A stretch of DNA of 64,000 bases from Thiomicrorhabdus sp. zzn3 (GCF_029767755.1 NZ_JARUQS010000001.1:1-64000); one strand, 5' to 3'. Shown: positions 52,223 through 62,780, counted from the stretch's first letter. Notes: generated by a model from the letters alone, not told the origin. Numbers and translations are program-made.

Positions 52223-53110
52223 TTAAGGCAGAGGGTAGATCACCACTTCGTCTTTTAAGAACAGCGGGATTAACAAACGGTTGCGTTTGCTGTCGTATCC
52301 GAGATCCGCAGGCGATTCCAAACCATCGGTAATCGTATCGACGGTGTAATCGTTATTGATGGCAAAAATCGATTTGGCCGCCCAGCTGGAGGTGATGATG
52401 CGGCCGTCTGCCAGTTTAAGCAATCCGTCCAGGCGGTTGAAGGGCAGGGTCATGACCGCCTGGGTCTCCCCTTGTCCGTCAAAGAAGTAGGCCTGTCCGC
52501 TTCCCAAAGTCACCATCATGATATTGTCGCCGTCCGCAATCACACCGTTCGGGTGGCCGAGTTGACCGCTTTTCAGCTTTTGTACCTGACCATCTGTGCC
52601 GATGCGATAGAGCGCTTCGGTACCGGAGGGTTTGAAACCGGGTGCCATGCCGCTGTCGGTCGCATACAGACTGTTTTCACCCGCGGCGCTCAAGCCATTC
52701 ATAAAGGTGCTGCCTTGCACCGGAATGTCTTGTAGCTGCTGGCCGTCTGGCAGTGAGAACACGCGAATGCGATCAATATCGGCAATGTACAGACGATTGT
52801 TCAAAATCGCCATCCCTTTGGGTGCGTTTAATGCGGTGTGATCAGACTCGCCATCCAGCCATTTCAGTTCCAAAACCTCGCCATCAGGCGAAACTTTACT
52901 GATAAAACCGTTATCGTCTTTGGCAAACGGACTGCCGTTGATATTGGCCACTAAATAGACGTCTTCGGCTGCGTAATACTCCATCGATTCCGGGGTGGCG
53001 AATCCGGCCTCTTGAATGTGGATCGGGCTGTCGGCCAGAACCAGCTGGTTGGCAAACAGGGTAATGAAAGAAGCCAATGCGATGCTTAACATGGGGTGTT
53101 TGGATGTCAT
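52223..53110 (-). CDS. Secreted SMP-30/NHL-type beta-propeller protein
   Basis: It may be a lactonase-like or binding protein of the periplasm; the substrate is unknown. The signal peptide (about 1-26) is followed by repeated blades with GFATPESMEYYAAEDVYLVA, NAPKGMAILNNRLYIADIDR, GHPNGVIADGDNIMMVTLG and ESPADLGYDSKRNRLLIP. It starts at the ATG at 53110 behind AAGGAGA, giving 295 residues. It is not part of a recognisable pathway here and may be cotranscribed with the DUF302 gene. Confidence 0.8.
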   Translation of the reverse strand: MTSKHPMLSIALASFITLFANQLVLADSPIHIQEAGFATPESMEYYAAEDVYLVANINGSPFAKDDNGFISKVSPDGEVLELKWLDGESDHTALNAPKGMAILNNRLYIADIDRIRVFSLPDGQQLQDIPVQGSTFMNGLSAAGENSLYATDSGMAPGFKPSGTEALYRIGTDGQVQKLKSGQLGHPNGVIADGDNIMMVTLGSGQAYFFDGQGETQAVMTLPFNRLDGLLKLADGRIITSSWAAKSIFAINNDYTVDTITDGLESPADLGYDSKRNRLLIPLFLKDEVVIYPLP

Positions 53111-53263
53111 CTTATTCTCCTTGTTCAAGTGAGGGCATGGTTTTCATTGTGCCATCTTTTTTGCCGATATGTGCGCTTTGTTGCGGACTCTTTTAGGCTT
53201 TGAGGTAGAATACCAAAAAACTAAATAATCGAACTGAATAAACCCAATAAGGAAGACGTTTTC

Positions 53264-53725
53264 ATGACCCTGCAAGTGCAATATAAGATTTTGGATCCCC
53301 GTTTAGGAAAAGAGATTGAGATGCCGCATTACGGTACGCGCGGTTCGGCCGGTCTGGACTTGCGGGCGTGTATTGATGAAGACATGACCATTGAACCGGG
53401 GCAGACCGTACTGATCCCGACCGGAATGGCGATTCATCTGGACGATCCCGGATTGGCGGCGATGCTGTTGCCGCGTTCCGGTTTGGGGCACAAGCACGGT
53501 ATCGTGTTAGGCAATTTGGTCGGTTTGATTGATTCCGACTACCAGGGGCCGCTGATGGTGTCCTGCTGGAATCGCAGCGATCAGCCTTATACGGTGGAAG
53601 TGGGGGAACGCATTGCGCAGATGGTGATTGTTCCGGTATTGCAGCCGGTATTTACCCGGGTAGAAGAGTTTGGCGATGCCACTGAGCGAGGCCAGGGCGG
53701 ATTTGGATCAACCGGTACAAAATGA
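53264..53725 (+). CDS. dut: Deoxyuridine 5'-triphosphate nucleotidohydrolase
   Basis: This trimeric dUTPase keeps uracil out of DNA and supplies dUMP. All five motifs are present: [45 protein letters not shown] and the C-terminal [10 protein letters not shown]. The length of 153 matches E. coli. AAGGAAG precedes the ATG. The mutase gene follows after 69 bases. Confidence 0.97.
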   Translation: MTLQVQYKILDPRLGKEIEMPHYGTRGSAGLDLRACIDEDMTIEPGQTVLIPTGMAIHLDDPGLAAMLLPRSGLGHKHGIVLGNLVGLIDSDYQGPLMVSCWNRSDQPYTVEVGERIAQMVIVPVLQPVFTRVEEFGDATERGQGGFGSTGTK

Positions 53726-53794
53726 TTGAGCAAACTGAGCAGGCCCGGTAACAAGGCGTGATAGAACGAAACAGGACGAGATAAGGAAACAATA

Positions 53795-55174
53795 ATGGCT
53801 CAAGTGGTCGAAAGTATTTTTAGAGCCTACGACATCCGTGGCGTGGTGGATGAGGCTTTAACAGAAGAGGCGGTCGAACTGATTGGCCGCGCTTTAGGGG
53901 CGGAAGTGATTCAATCCGGGCAAAGCAAAATCGTCATCGGCCGTGACGGGCGGCTTTCCGGGCCGCGTTTTATCGAGCGTCTAGCCAAAGGGCTGCAGGC
54001 TTCCGGCGTGGATGTGATCGACATTGGACAAGTGACCACACCGATGGTTTATTTCGCCGCCGCCACTTTGGATGGGGTGAACTCCTGTGCGGCGATTACC
54101 GGCTCGCATAATCCGCCGAATTACAACGGTATCAAGATGGTGGTCAACGGCACCACCCTGTCGGGTGAGTGGATTCAGACACTGTTAAAACGCATCCAAA
54201 ACGATGATTTTACAACGGGCAATGGCCAGTATTCGACCTTGGATATTGCGCCGGCCTATCATGATGAAATTGTTGATAATATTCAGTTAAAACGTCCGCT
54301 GAAAATTGTCGTTGACGCCGGTAATGGGGTTGCCGGCGCTTATGCGCCGCAGATTTTGCGTGACCTGGGGTGCGAGGTGACTGAACTGTTTTGTGAGGTC
54401 GACGGCACTTTTCCAAATCACCACCCCGATCCGGCCAAACCAAAGAACCTGATGGATTTGATTGCCAAAGTCAAAGAAATCGATGCGGATTTAGGCTTGG
54501 CATTTGATGGTGACGGTGACCGTTGCGGCGTGGTGGATAATCAGGGCGAAGTGCTCTATGCCGATCGTCAGATGATGCTGTATGCACGTGATGTGCTAAG
54601 CCGCGTTCCCGGCGCTGAAATTCTGTTTGATATTAAGTGTTCCTCTTTGCTGCCTAAAGAGATCGAGGCCGACGGCGGAAAGGCCACCATGTGGAAAACC
54701 GGCCATTCATTCATTAAGGCCAAGCTTAAAGAAACCGGGGCGGCTCTGGCGGGGGAGATGTCGGGGCACATTTTTTTCAAGGAGCGCTGGTACGGGTTTG
54801 ACGACGGCATTTACTCGGCGGCGCGTATGCTGGAGATTGTCGCTGCGCAATCTGCGTCGGCGCATGAACTGTTTGCGGCGTTACCAGATGCCTATAACAC
54901 CCCAGAGATGGATGTCGCCTTTGCTGAAGGTGAGCATTACCAGTTTATGGAGAAGCTGAAAAAAATCGCCCACTTTCCGGACGCGACGATTTTTGATCTG
55001 GACGGAATTCGTGCCGACTTCGCCGATGGCTGGGGCTTGGTAAGACCCTCCAATACCACTCCGGTTTTAGTGATGCGCTTCGAAGGGGAGACCCAAGCCG
55101 CCTTAGAGCGCATTCAATCTGAATTTAAGGCTTTGTTGCATCAAATCGATCCAGATTTGGAATTGCCGTTTTAG
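53795..55174 (+). CDS. algC: Phosphomannomutase/phosphoglucomutase
   Basis: It interconverts hexose 1- and 6-phosphates for surface polysaccharide synthesis. The 459-residue alpha-D-phosphohexomutase has the phosphoserine loop TGSHNPPNYNG, the magnesium loop DGDGDR, the sugar loop GEMSGHIFF and RPSNTTPV. It belongs to the AlgC/ManB type; the preferred sugar is not fixed by sequence. ATAAGGA precedes the ATG. Confidence 0.93.
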   Translation: MAQVVESIFRAYDIRGVVDEALTEEAVELIGRALGAEVIQSGQSKIVIGRDGRLSGPRFIERLAKGLQASGVDVIDIGQVTTPMVYFAAATLDGVNSCAAITGSHNPPNYNGIKMVVNGTTLSGEWIQTLLKRIQNDDFTTGNGQYSTLDIAPAYHDEIVDNIQLKRPLKIVVDAGNGVAGAYAPQILRDLGCEVTELFCEVDGTFPNHHPDPAKPKNLMDLIAKVKEIDADLGLAFDGDGDRCGVVDNQGEVLYADRQMMLYARDVLSRVPGAEILFDIKCSSLLPKEIEADGGKATMWKTGHSFIKAKLKETGAALAGEMSGHIFFKERWYGFDDGIYSAARMLEIVAAQSASAHELFAALPDAYNTPEMDVAFAEGEHYQFMEKLKKIAHFPDATIFDLDGIRADFADGWGLVRPSNTTPVLVMRFEGETQAALERIQSEFKALLHQIDPDLELPF

Positions 55175-55184
55175 GCACTTTTTA

Positions 55185-55213
55185 TTGTCGAACCGATAAA
55201 CTGCGATTATGAT
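55185..55213 (+). promoter_or_regulatory. Promoter of the HDOD gene
   Basis: TTGTCG (55185-55190), a 17-base spacer and TATGAT (55208-55213) lie 35 bases before the ATG. Confidence 0.6.
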
Positions 55214-55248
55214 AAGAAAATAAGTCGTATTTATAGAGCACTGAGCAT

Positions 55249-56067
55249 ATGGAACAAAAGTTAAGAGCCGCACTGCAGGCGATTCAAGGAGTGAGGATTC
55301 CCGACCTGCCAAAAGAAATCATGGAGCTGGATGCGGCGCTTTCAAGTAAGTTTCCCAATAACCAAGATATTACCAATATTATTGAGAGCAACACCAAACT
55401 CTCCGGAGAGGTATTGCGCCTGGTGAATTCCCCGGTGATGAAATTGAAAAATCCGGTCAAATCAATCCGAGAGGCGGTGGATATTCTCGGCTATATCAAT
55501 TTAAAAAATTTGGTGGTCGCGTCGGCTTTACAGAATATGTTCAGTACGCGCGAGGTCCAGGAGATCATTGAGCACTCAAAAGATATCGCTTTCTGTTGCT
55601 CCGAACTTTCCGATCATTTGGAAGGGGTGACGCGTGATGAGGCCTATTTGCTTGGTTTGTTTCACAATGCCGGTTGCTTGTTATTAGCCTCTAAAGACCC
55701 GGAAAATTATCCAAAGCTGTTCAACAAAGTGCATGCAAAACCGCTTACTGGTGTGAATGTCGAGGTGGAAAACTACGGTTCATCGCATGCCGATATTGGT
55801 ATTCTGATCGGTAAGAAATGGCAGCTTCCCGGCGAGATGTTGAATGTGATTATGTTGCTCCACCGTCCACCTTCGGTGATTCACAATGATCGAATTCGCG
55901 GCATGACGTCCATGATTCAAGTGGCGAATGCGATTGTCAGTGAAGTCTCGCTCGGCTCCTATATAACGGATGAGGCCCGTCAGTATCTCGCGGACGCTCA
56001 GGACGACATGATGATTGGTGATGATGTCATTGATACGGTGCGCAAGGCACTGATCGTTTTTAGCTGA
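55249..56067 (+). CDS. HDOD domain protein
   Basis: It is a signalling protein of unknown output. The HDOD domain covers most of its 272 residues: IPDLPKEIMELDAALSSK, SGEVLRLVNSPVMKLKNPVK, SIREAVDILGYINLKNLVVA and GLFHNAGCLLLA. The metal-binding residues of true HD phosphohydrolases are degenerate, as in the family generally. No second domain is attached. It has its own promoter and is convergent with the aminotransferase gene. Confidence 0.88.
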   Translation: MEQKLRAALQAIQGVRIPDLPKEIMELDAALSSKFPNNQDITNIIESNTKLSGEVLRLVNSPVMKLKNPVKSIREAVDILGYINLKNLVVASALQNMFSTREVQEIIEHSKDIAFCCSELSDHLEGVTRDEAYLLGLFHNAGCLLLASKDPENYPKLFNKVHAKPLTGVNVEVENYGSSHADIGILIGKKWQLPGEMLNVIMLLHRPPSVIHNDRIRGMTSMIQVANAIVSEVSLGSYITDEARQYLADAQDDMMIGDDVIDTVRKALIVFS

Positions 56068-56079
56068 TGGTAGCCGCTT

Positions 56080-57267
56080 CTAGCGGGCAATAAAATGCCC
56101 TAGCCGTTCCACCGCTTCCAGCAGTTTTTCATTATCCGTTGTATAGGCTAAGCGAATGTGGTGTTGTCCGGCTATCGGACTGAAGTCGATGCCGGGCGTA
56201 AGCGCGACGCCTTCTTGGCTGAGTAGGTCGGCACAAAATCTTTCTGAATCGGTAGCAAATTCCGCAATATCCCAATAGAGATAAAAGGCGCCTTCCGGCA
56301 TCAGTTTGGGAGCCATGCCGTTTTGTTGTAGGGCTTGATAGAGTAGGTTGCGGCGCGATTCAAATATTTGCCGGCGCGATTCCAGTTCCGCCAAAGCGTC
56401 CTCTTCCAATACGCGCAGAGCGCCATACTGCGCCGGGGTAGGCGCGGCTAAATAGAGGTTTTGTCCTAGACGGTCGAGAATGGGCATCAGAGAATCAGGA
56501 GCGACGCACCAGCCGAGCCGCCAGCCGGTCATGCCGAAAAATTTCGAAAATGAATTAATTACAATGACATTCTCGGGCAGATCCTTGTGCGCCAGAATGC
56601 TTTCTGCCGGACGATCATAGACCAGGCCTTGGTAAATTTCGTCCACCACCAGCCAGGCATTACGCTCTGCAAGAAAGTGCGCCATTCGATGCAGTTCGTT
56701 CTGTTCGATTACCGTACCGGTTGGATTGGCCGGTGTGGCCACCATCACCGCTTTAATACCGCTTTGCCAATGTTTTTCCAGTAGGCTTGTATTCAGCTGA
56801 TAGCGGCTTTGCTCGCTGACGGGAATGCTAAGCAGTCGCCCTTGTAGAAGGTTGACAAACTGGCGATTGCACGGATAGGTCGGATCGGCCATCATGACCT
56901 TGTCTCCCGGGTTGAGCAGGGCGGTGAGAATCAACTGCAAGGCGCTGGAAGAGCCGGGCGTCAGCATGATATTGTCAGCGCTGACATCCGCACGGTAGAA
57001 GCTGTGGTAAAAGTCCGCCAGTTTTTGTCTTAATTCGGGCAGTCCCAGGGTTGGGGTGTAGTGGGTCAATCCCTTTTGGCTCGCCGCATAAGCGGCCTCA
57101 TGCACGCAATTCAAAGAGGGGAAGTCCGGTTCGCCAATTTCCATATGAATGATCTCTTTTTCCTGAGCTTGCAGCGCTTTGGCTTCACCGAGGATTTTCA
57201 TCACGCGAAACGGTTCGATCATTTGGGCTTGTTTGGAAAATGATGGGCGAAAAAGGGTGGACGACAT
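56080..57267 (-). CDS. Class I/II aminotransferase (PLP-dependent)
   Basis: This cytoplasmic fold-type I enzyme of about aspartate/alanine aminotransferase size has 395 residues. Features seen are MEIGEPDFPS, TPGSSSALQLILTALLNPGD, NPTGTVIEQNE, WLVVDEIYQGLVYD and the PLP lysine in INSFSKFFGMTGWRLGW, plus a C-terminal HHIRLAYTTD arginine. The exact substrates are unresolved. A TATAAT on the minus strand (57318-57313) and a CAGGCCTGTTGAG word lie in the leader. Confidence 0.9.
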   Translation of the reverse strand: MSSTLFRPSFSKQAQMIEPFRVMKILGEAKALQAQEKEIIHMEIGEPDFPSLNCVHEAAYAASQKGLTHYTPTLGLPELRQKLADFYHSFYRADVSADNIMLTPGSSSALQLILTALLNPGDKVMMADPTYPCNRQFVNLLQGRLLSIPVSEQSRYQLNTSLLEKHWQSGIKAVMVATPANPTGTVIEQNELHRMAHFLAERNAWLVVDEIYQGLVYDRPAESILAHKDLPENVIVINSFSKFFGMTGWRLGWCVAPDSLMPILDRLGQNLYLAAPTPAQYGALRVLEEDALAELESRRQIFESRRNLLYQALQQNGMAPKLMPEGAFYLYWDIAEFATDSERFCADLLSQEGVALTPGIDFSPIAGQHHIRLAYTTDNEKLLEAVERLGHFIAR

Positions 57268-57474
57268 GGTGGAACACAGGCCTGTTGAGTTTTAATAGTC
57301 AAAAGAGCCTTCATTATAGGGCGCTCATCAAGAGAAATAAATTGGATTGCGATCGTTATAACGCTAAGAGAACGGCGGGTTACAATTCCCTTACAGACCT
57401 AGTCGGCAACAAGTGATAAAATAAATGGTTTGAATTTGAGCAGGCCTGTCTGCAGTGAGATTTAAGGAGAAAGC

Positions 57475-57960
57475 ATGCCATCATTTGATATTGTGTCCGA
57501 AATCGATAAGCACGAATTGACCAATGCAGTGGATCAAGCCAACCGTGAGGTGGGGACGCGTTTTGATTTTAAAGGAACGGAATCCAGCTTCGAGCTGAAA
57601 GACAATCTGGTCACGATGAAAACGGAATCTGAATTCCAGCTTCAGCAGATGTATGCCATTCTGGTACAAAAAGCCAATCGTCGCGGAATTGACGTGAAAT
57701 GTATGGAAGAGAAGGAGCCGGTGCTGCAGCTTAAAAGTGCAACTCAAGTGATCAGTATGCGTGAAGGCCTGGATGCGCCGTTGGCAAAAAAGATCATTAA
57801 GGCGATCAAGGATTCTAAAATTAAAGTGCAGGCGGCTAATCAGGGTGACAGCATTCGTGTAACCGGTAAAAAACGCGACGATCTGCAACAAGTGATGCAG
57901 ATGTTAAGAGGGATGGAAGATCTGGAGTTGCCGCTGCAGTTTACTAATTTCCGCGACTGA
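57475..57960 (+). CDS. yajQ: YajQ family cyclic-di-GMP-binding protein
   Basis: It is a small nucleotide-binding protein; Xanthomonas and Pseudomonas relatives bind cyclic-di-GMP and control transcription (family knowledge). It has 161 residues, MPSFDIVSEIDKHELTNAVD onward, with RFDFKGTESS and IKDSKIKVQAANQGDSIRVT. AAGGAGA precedes the ATG. Its presence in a window with GGDEF and EAL proteins fits a cyclic-di-GMP network. Confidence 0.95.
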   Translation: MPSFDIVSEIDKHELTNAVDQANREVGTRFDFKGTESSFELKDNLVTMKTESEFQLQQMYAILVQKANRRGIDVKCMEEKEPVLQLKSATQVISMREGLDAPLAKKIIKAIKDSKIKVQAANQGDSIRVTGKKRDDLQQVMQMLRGMEDLELPLQFTNFRD

Positions 57961-57993
57961 GGTTTCATCCCTTTGTACCCATATCATTGATGA

Positions 57994-58923
<930 letters not shown>

Positions 58924-58956
58924 GCGATCGTTAAAGGCGGCGAAAACTTTTACTCT

Positions 58957-58980
58957 CTGCGCTAAAAAGCGCAGTATAAT
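58957..58980 (+). promoter_or_regulatory. Hairpin fused to a -10 box before the MscS gene
   Basis: CTGCGC (58957-58962) and GCGCAG (58969-58974) form an inverted repeat directly joined to TATAAT (58975-58980). It could be an operator or the weak end of argB. TSS would be about 37 bases before the MscS ATG. Confidence 0.4.
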
Positions 58981-59023
58981 CGAATCGATACTTAACACAA
59001 CTTCATATCGTCGAGGGGGAGTA

Positions 59024-59845
59024 ATGGATATTGAAATGATGATTCAGGGGTATGCCGTGCCGTGGGGAATTAAGATTGCCTTGGCTCTGGTCATTTTTAT
59101 CGTCGGTCGCTGGGTCGCGAAAGGCATTGTCAAGCTGTTGAAAAAACTGCTCAGCCGCAGCGATAAAGTGGATCCGATGCTGGTCAACTTTATTGCCTCC
59201 ATTGCGAATGCGCTGCTGCTTCTGGTCGTTGTTATCGCCGCGTTGGATCAGCTGGGTGTCGATACCACGTCACTGGTGGCTTTGATTGGTGCGGCCGGTT
59301 TGGCGATTGGTTTGGCTCTGCAAGGGTCAATGCAAAACTTTGCCGCTGGGGTGATGATTCTGGTATTCAAGCCGTTTAAGAGTGGTGACTTTATTGAAGC
59401 GGGTGGCGTCACCGGAATTGTTGAAACGGTGAATATCTTCAGTTCTACCCTGCGTACCGGTGATAACAAGGAAGTAATCGTTCCGAACGGTAATATCTAT
59501 TCCAGCTCGATTATCAATTATTCCAAGCGCGATACCCGTCGTGTGGACATGGTATTCGGCATCGGTTATGACGATGATATCCGCCAAGCCAAGTCTATTT
59601 TAGAGAAGCTGGTGAGTGAGGATGAGCGCATTCTCAAAGAGCCGGCGCCGGTTGTCGCCTTGTCCGAACTGGGTGACAGCAGTGTTAACTTTGTTGTCCG
59701 TCCTTGGGTCAATTCGGGTGACTATTGGGCCGTGCTGTGGGCTATGAATGAAAAGGTCAAATTGGCGTTCGATGAAGCCGGAATTTCGATTCCATACCCG
59801 CAGATGGACGTGCATCTGCATAATGCCGAGCAGGCAGAGAAGTAA
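59024..59845 (+). CDS. mscS: Small-conductance mechanosensitive channel (MscS)
   Basis: This inner-membrane channel opens on osmotic downshock. Three membrane helices lie in residues 15-115. The pore helix GLAIGLALQGSMQNFAAGVM and the beta domain FIEAGGVTGIVETVNIFSST are followed by EVIVPNGNIYSSSIINYSKR. The length of 273 is like E. coli MscS (286). GAGGGGGAG lies before the ATG. It is the second MscS-superfamily channel of the window. Confidence 0.94.
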   Translation: MDIEMMIQGYAVPWGIKIALALVIFIVGRWVAKGIVKLLKKLLSRSDKVDPMLVNFIASIANALLLLVVVIAALDQLGVDTTSLVALIGAAGLAIGLALQGSMQNFAAGVMILVFKPFKSGDFIEAGGVTGIVETVNIFSSTLRTGDNKEVIVPNGNIYSSSIINYSKRDTRRVDMVFGIGYDDDIRQAKSILEKLVSEDERILKEPAPVVALSELGDSSVNFVVRPWVNSGDYWAVLWAMNEKVKLAFDEAGISIPYPQMDVHLHNAEQAEK

Positions 59846-59875
59846 ACTCTGTTTTAAGTGCAATGCAAAGCGTTT

Positions 59876-59900
59876 AAAAGCCCCGTTTAGGGGCTTTTTT
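59876..59900 (+). terminator. Rho-independent terminator after mscS
   Basis: AAAAGCCCC and GGGGCTTTTTT pair around GTTTA. Located 31 bases after the mscS stop. Confidence 0.9.
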
Positions 59901-59939
59901 ATTGAGTGGGCTTTTTAAGCCGATGATTGAGTATGAGTT

Positions 59940-60710
59940 ATGTGGTTTGACCAAATACTGCTTTTTATTGTTTCTTTGGTAGCAAATCTGTTTTCTGCCT
60001 TGGCAGGCGGTGGGGCCGGGTTGTTGCAGTTGCCGGCGTTGTTGTTTTTAGGGTTGCCGTTTGGCGTCGCTTTGGCCACGCATAAGGTTGCGAGTGTGTT
60101 TTTAGGGTTGGGGGCCACCGTGCGCCACTTGAGATCTTCGACGTTCGATTGGCGTTTTTCCGCTTTTGTTCTCGCCACCGGTCTGCCGGGTGTGGTGATG
60201 GGAGCGAGCATTATTCTACAAGTGGATGATCGCATATCGCAGTTTCTATTAGGCTGTCTGACTTTGGGGTTGGGAGTTTATTCGTGGTTGAAGCCGGAAC
60301 TTGGACAAACCGAGGCGTTTAAAAATCGAGAGTGGTCCGGGCTGCTTATCGGAGGTGCAGTCCTCTTTTTGATTGGTGCTCTGAATGGCTCATTAACCTC
60401 AGGAACCGGCCTGTTTGTAACGCTGTGGCTGGTTCGTTGGTTCGGAATGGATTACAAAACGGCTGTTGGCTATACGCTCATTCTGGTGGGTATCTTTTGG
60501 AACGGTTCGGGGGCACTGACGTTAGGCCTTTTGGGCGAGATTCAGTGGGATTGGTTGCCGGCACTGATTTTGGGTTCGTTGATTGGCGGTTATTTAGGCG
60601 CGCATTTTGCCATAGTCAAAGGAAACCGCTTGGTGAAGCGCAGCTTTGAGATGGTTACCGTTTTGGTAGGTTTCAGTTTGATTGGAAAAGCACTGACTGA
60701 ATGGGTTTAA
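59940..60710 (+). CDS. TauE/SafE (TSUP) family membrane exporter
   Basis: It may export sulfite, sulfoacetate or related anions across the inner membrane; the substrate is uncertain. About eight hydrophobic helices in 256 residues form the TSUP tandem repeat: SALAGGGAGLLQLPALLFLG near 20-39 and GALNGSLTSGTGLFVTLWLV in the second half, then LGSLIGGYLGAHFA. In a sulfur oxidiser such exporters are thought to clear sulfite (inference). Possible start ATG at 59940, with the overlapping TATG weakly supported. Confidence 0.88.
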   Translation: MWFDQILLFIVSLVANLFSALAGGGAGLLQLPALLFLGLPFGVALATHKVASVFLGLGATVRHLRSSTFDWRFSAFVLATGLPGVVMGASIILQVDDRISQFLLGCLTLGLGVYSWLKPELGQTEAFKNREWSGLLIGGAVLFLIGALNGSLTSGTGLFVTLWLVRWFGMDYKTAVGYTLILVGIFWNGSGALTLGLLGEIQWDWLPALILGSLIGGYLGAHFAIVKGNRLVKRSFEMVTVLVGFSLIGKALTEWV

Positions 60711-60730
60711 AAGCCGTGGAAGTCATTAAA

Positions 60731-60764
60731 AAAAGGCCGTTCAGAGAACTCTGAACGGCCTTTT
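60731..60764. terminator. Strong bidirectional terminator
   Basis: AAAAGGCCGTTCAGAG and CTCTGAACGGCCTTTT form a 16-base perfect stem separated by AA, with A and T tracts on both sides. It serves the convergent TSUP and OmpA-like genes. Confidence 0.92.
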
Positions 60765-60799
60765 GTTGAAATGGTGTTGGTAAAACGAGAAGTGATCGT

Positions 60800-61435
60800 T
60801 TATTTGACCACTTCGATTTCTACGCGACGGTTTTCTGCACGTCCGGCTTTGGTTTTATTGGTTGCTACTGGCGCAGACTCACCCATGCCGACTGTTTCAA
60901 TGCGGCTGCCGTCAATGCCCTTGCTTTCCAAGTAAGTTTTAACGGCCGCAGCACGGCGTTCAGACAGTCCCTGGTTATAGGCCGCAGTACCCGCTGAATC
61001 CGTATGCCCCGTGACCTTGATATTCGTTTCAGGATGACGGCTCATGTAGTCGGCATACACATCCAACTCTTCTTTGGCTTCTGGCTTCAATTCTGCGCTG
61101 TCGTTTTCGAAGAAACCGCGGAAGGCAGCAGGTGCATCTTCTTTGACTTTTTCAACGACTGGGGCAGGTGCCGGTTTTGGCGCTGGGGCGGGTGCGATAA
61201 CCGGAGCCGGTTTTGGTTCTGGTTTCGGTTCTTCCCAACCTTCACATTTTGCAATCGCAGTTTCCTTGCTCCAATCAATGGAACGCACGCATCCGCCGTA
61301 GTTGTCACGCACTACCAAACCTCGGTAGTCAACAGCGTAGGCATTGGTTCCTTCACTCGGAATATCTTCAGCTTGAGCTGGAGAAAATGCGGCAACGGAA
61401 AGAACGGCGGCAAGTGGAAGTAATTTCATCTTCAT
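60800..61435 (-). CDS. OmpA-like peptidoglycan-binding envelope protein
   Basis: It anchors the outer envelope to peptidoglycan. The signal peptide MKMKLLPLAAVLSVAAFSPA is followed by a short N-terminal domain with RDNYGGCVRSIDWSKETAIA. A Pro/Ala/Lys linker (PEPKPAPV, about 73-100) leads to a C-terminal OmpA domain with FFENDSAELKP, VTGHTDSAGTAAYNQGLSER and the diagnostic NRRVEIEV. The start is the ATG at 61435, behind AAGGAT. It has 211 residues. It lacks an OmpA beta-barrel. Confidence 0.92.
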   Translation of the reverse strand: MKMKLLPLAAVLSVAAFSPAQAEDIPSEGTNAYAVDYRGLVVRDNYGGCVRSIDWSKETAIAKCEGWEEPKPEPKPAPVIAPAPAPKPAPAPVVEKVKEDAPAAFRGFFENDSAELKPEAKEELDVYADYMSRHPETNIKVTGHTDSAGTAAYNQGLSERRAAAVKTYLESKGIDGSRIETVGMGESAPVATNKTKAGRAENRRVEIEVVK

Positions 61436-61588
61436 GGCTAGTATCCTTATCATGTGTTAACTCTGAAGTTTGGCAGAGCTTTTTAAAAGGCCCTACTTAA
61501 AATATAACACGTAAAAGGACGAGTTAATAGGCGTATTTGCCTGACTAAGGTGGTGATATTAGTAGAAAATTGATCCTGGTTAAAAACA

Positions 61589-62101
61589 TCACTCAGGCAG
61601 TTTGATGTCCTTGGGGCGAACAAAGCGCAGTAGTTTGCCACAGCCGGATTGCAGGTTTTCCCAGTTTTCAGGAAGGATGAAGTGCGCCAGACTGGCGGTC
61701 GGGAAAAGATCGGTCTGGGATTCTTCCGTGCCGCTGTTTAAAAAGTTAAATAGCCGTTCCAGGCCAGGGTTGTGGCCGATAATCATTAAACGCTCTACCT
61801 GCGGAGCTTCGGCCAAAATGCTCTTTAACGTTTCCAGATTGGCCAGATATAGGGCATCAACGGTTTGCGTCTGTGAACCGCATTCGCTGCAGATACGCTT
61901 GAGGGTTTGTTGAGCACGTTTGGCGGGCGAGGTAAGAATCATGTCTGGGATCAGACTTTCCTGCTTCATCCATTTGCCCATTTTGGCCGCATTTTTTTTG
62001 CCGCGTGAGGCTAATGGCCGGTCGATGTCCATTAAGGAGTCGTCTTTCCAATCGGATTTGGCATGCCTTAGCAGCATCAGTTCACGAAGTTGTTGAGTCA
62101 T
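61589..62101 (-). CDS. sixA: SixA-type phosphohistidine phosphatase
   Basis: This histidine phosphatase of the phosphoglycerate mutase superfamily acts on phosphorelay or PTS histidines. The catalytic motif LMLLRHAKSDWKD (RHG-type, here RHA) and MIIGHNPGLERL give the two histidines; DRPLASRGKKNA is typical of SixA. It has 170 residues. It is the gene downstream of pyrE on the same strand (40-base gap), so cotranscription is possible. Confidence 0.9.
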   Translation of the reverse strand: MTQQLRELMLLRHAKSDWKDDSLMDIDRPLASRGKKNAAKMGKWMKQESLIPDMILTSPAKRAQQTLKRICSECGSQTQTVDALYLANLETLKSILAEAPQVERLMIIGHNPGLERLFNFLNSGTEESQTDLFPTASLAHFILPENWENLQSGCGKLLRFVRPKDIKLPE

Positions 62102-62141
62102 GATGAACGCTTCTCAATCAAATGGATCACAGATCCAGGTG

Positions 62142-62780
62142 TTAATCGATTCCATACTCTTTGCGGTATTCAACCATCGCATCCAGATAAATTTGCATAT
62201 CAGGCTGTGTTTTCAGGTAGTTGATGATGTCAGTCAAATCAATGATGCTGGCGACAGGAATGCCGTATTCCGCTTCGACCTCTTGAATGGCAGACAGTTC
62301 GGTTTGGCCTTTTTCCATGCGGTCCAGCGCAATGAGCACCCCGGCCGGTTCTGCGCCGTTGGCTTTAATGATGTCGATGGCCTCACGGATGGCGGTACCG
62401 GCGGTGATGACGTCATCGATAATCAGTACCTTGCCTTCTAATGCATGGCCGACAATATTGCCACCTTCACCGTGATCTTTGGCTTCTTTACGGTTAAACG
62501 CATAGGGTTTGTCGATCTGGTGATCCTGGGCCAGAGCGACGCTGGTGGTCGCGGCTAACGGAATACCTTTATAAGCCGGACCGAATAACACATCGAATTC
62601 AATGCCGGATTCCGCCAGAGCATCGGCATAACCTTGAGCCAGTGTGGCAAGTTGTCCGCCGGTGTTGAACAGGCCTGCATTGAAAAAGTAAGGGCTTTTA
62701 CGTCCGGATTTGAGTGTGAATTCGCCCAGTTTAAGAACACCGGCTTGCATGACGAATTCGATAAATTGATTTTTATTCAT
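62142..62780 (-). CDS. pyrE: Orotate phosphoribosyltransferase
   Basis: It converts orotate and PRPP to OMP in pyrimidine synthesis. It starts at [20 protein letters not shown] with [20 protein letters not shown], and the PRPP loop [18 protein letters not shown] is complete. The ATG at 62780 gives 212 residues, as in E. coli (213). A TTG 21 bases earlier is possible; neither has a clear ribosome site. A CAGGCCTG word (62670) encodes part of LFNTGG upstream. Confidence 0.96.
   Translation of the reverse strand: MNKNQFIEFVMQAGVLKLGEFTLKSGRKSPYFFNAGLFNTGGQLATLAQGYADALAESGIEFDVLFGPAYKGIPLAATTSVALAQDHQIDKPYAFNRKEAKDHGEGGNIVGHALEGKVLIIDDVITAGTAIREAIDIIKANGAEPAGVLIALDRMEKGQTELSAIQEVEAEYGIPVASIIDLTDIINYLKTQPDMQIYLDAMVEYRKEYGID

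Noticed and set aside
57354-57363. Perfect palindrome CGTTATAACG upstream of yajQ, considered as a ModE half-site or operator
   Set aside because: It is a short, isolated AT-rich palindrome unlike the paired elements at modE and modA; no functional link to molybdate is apparent.
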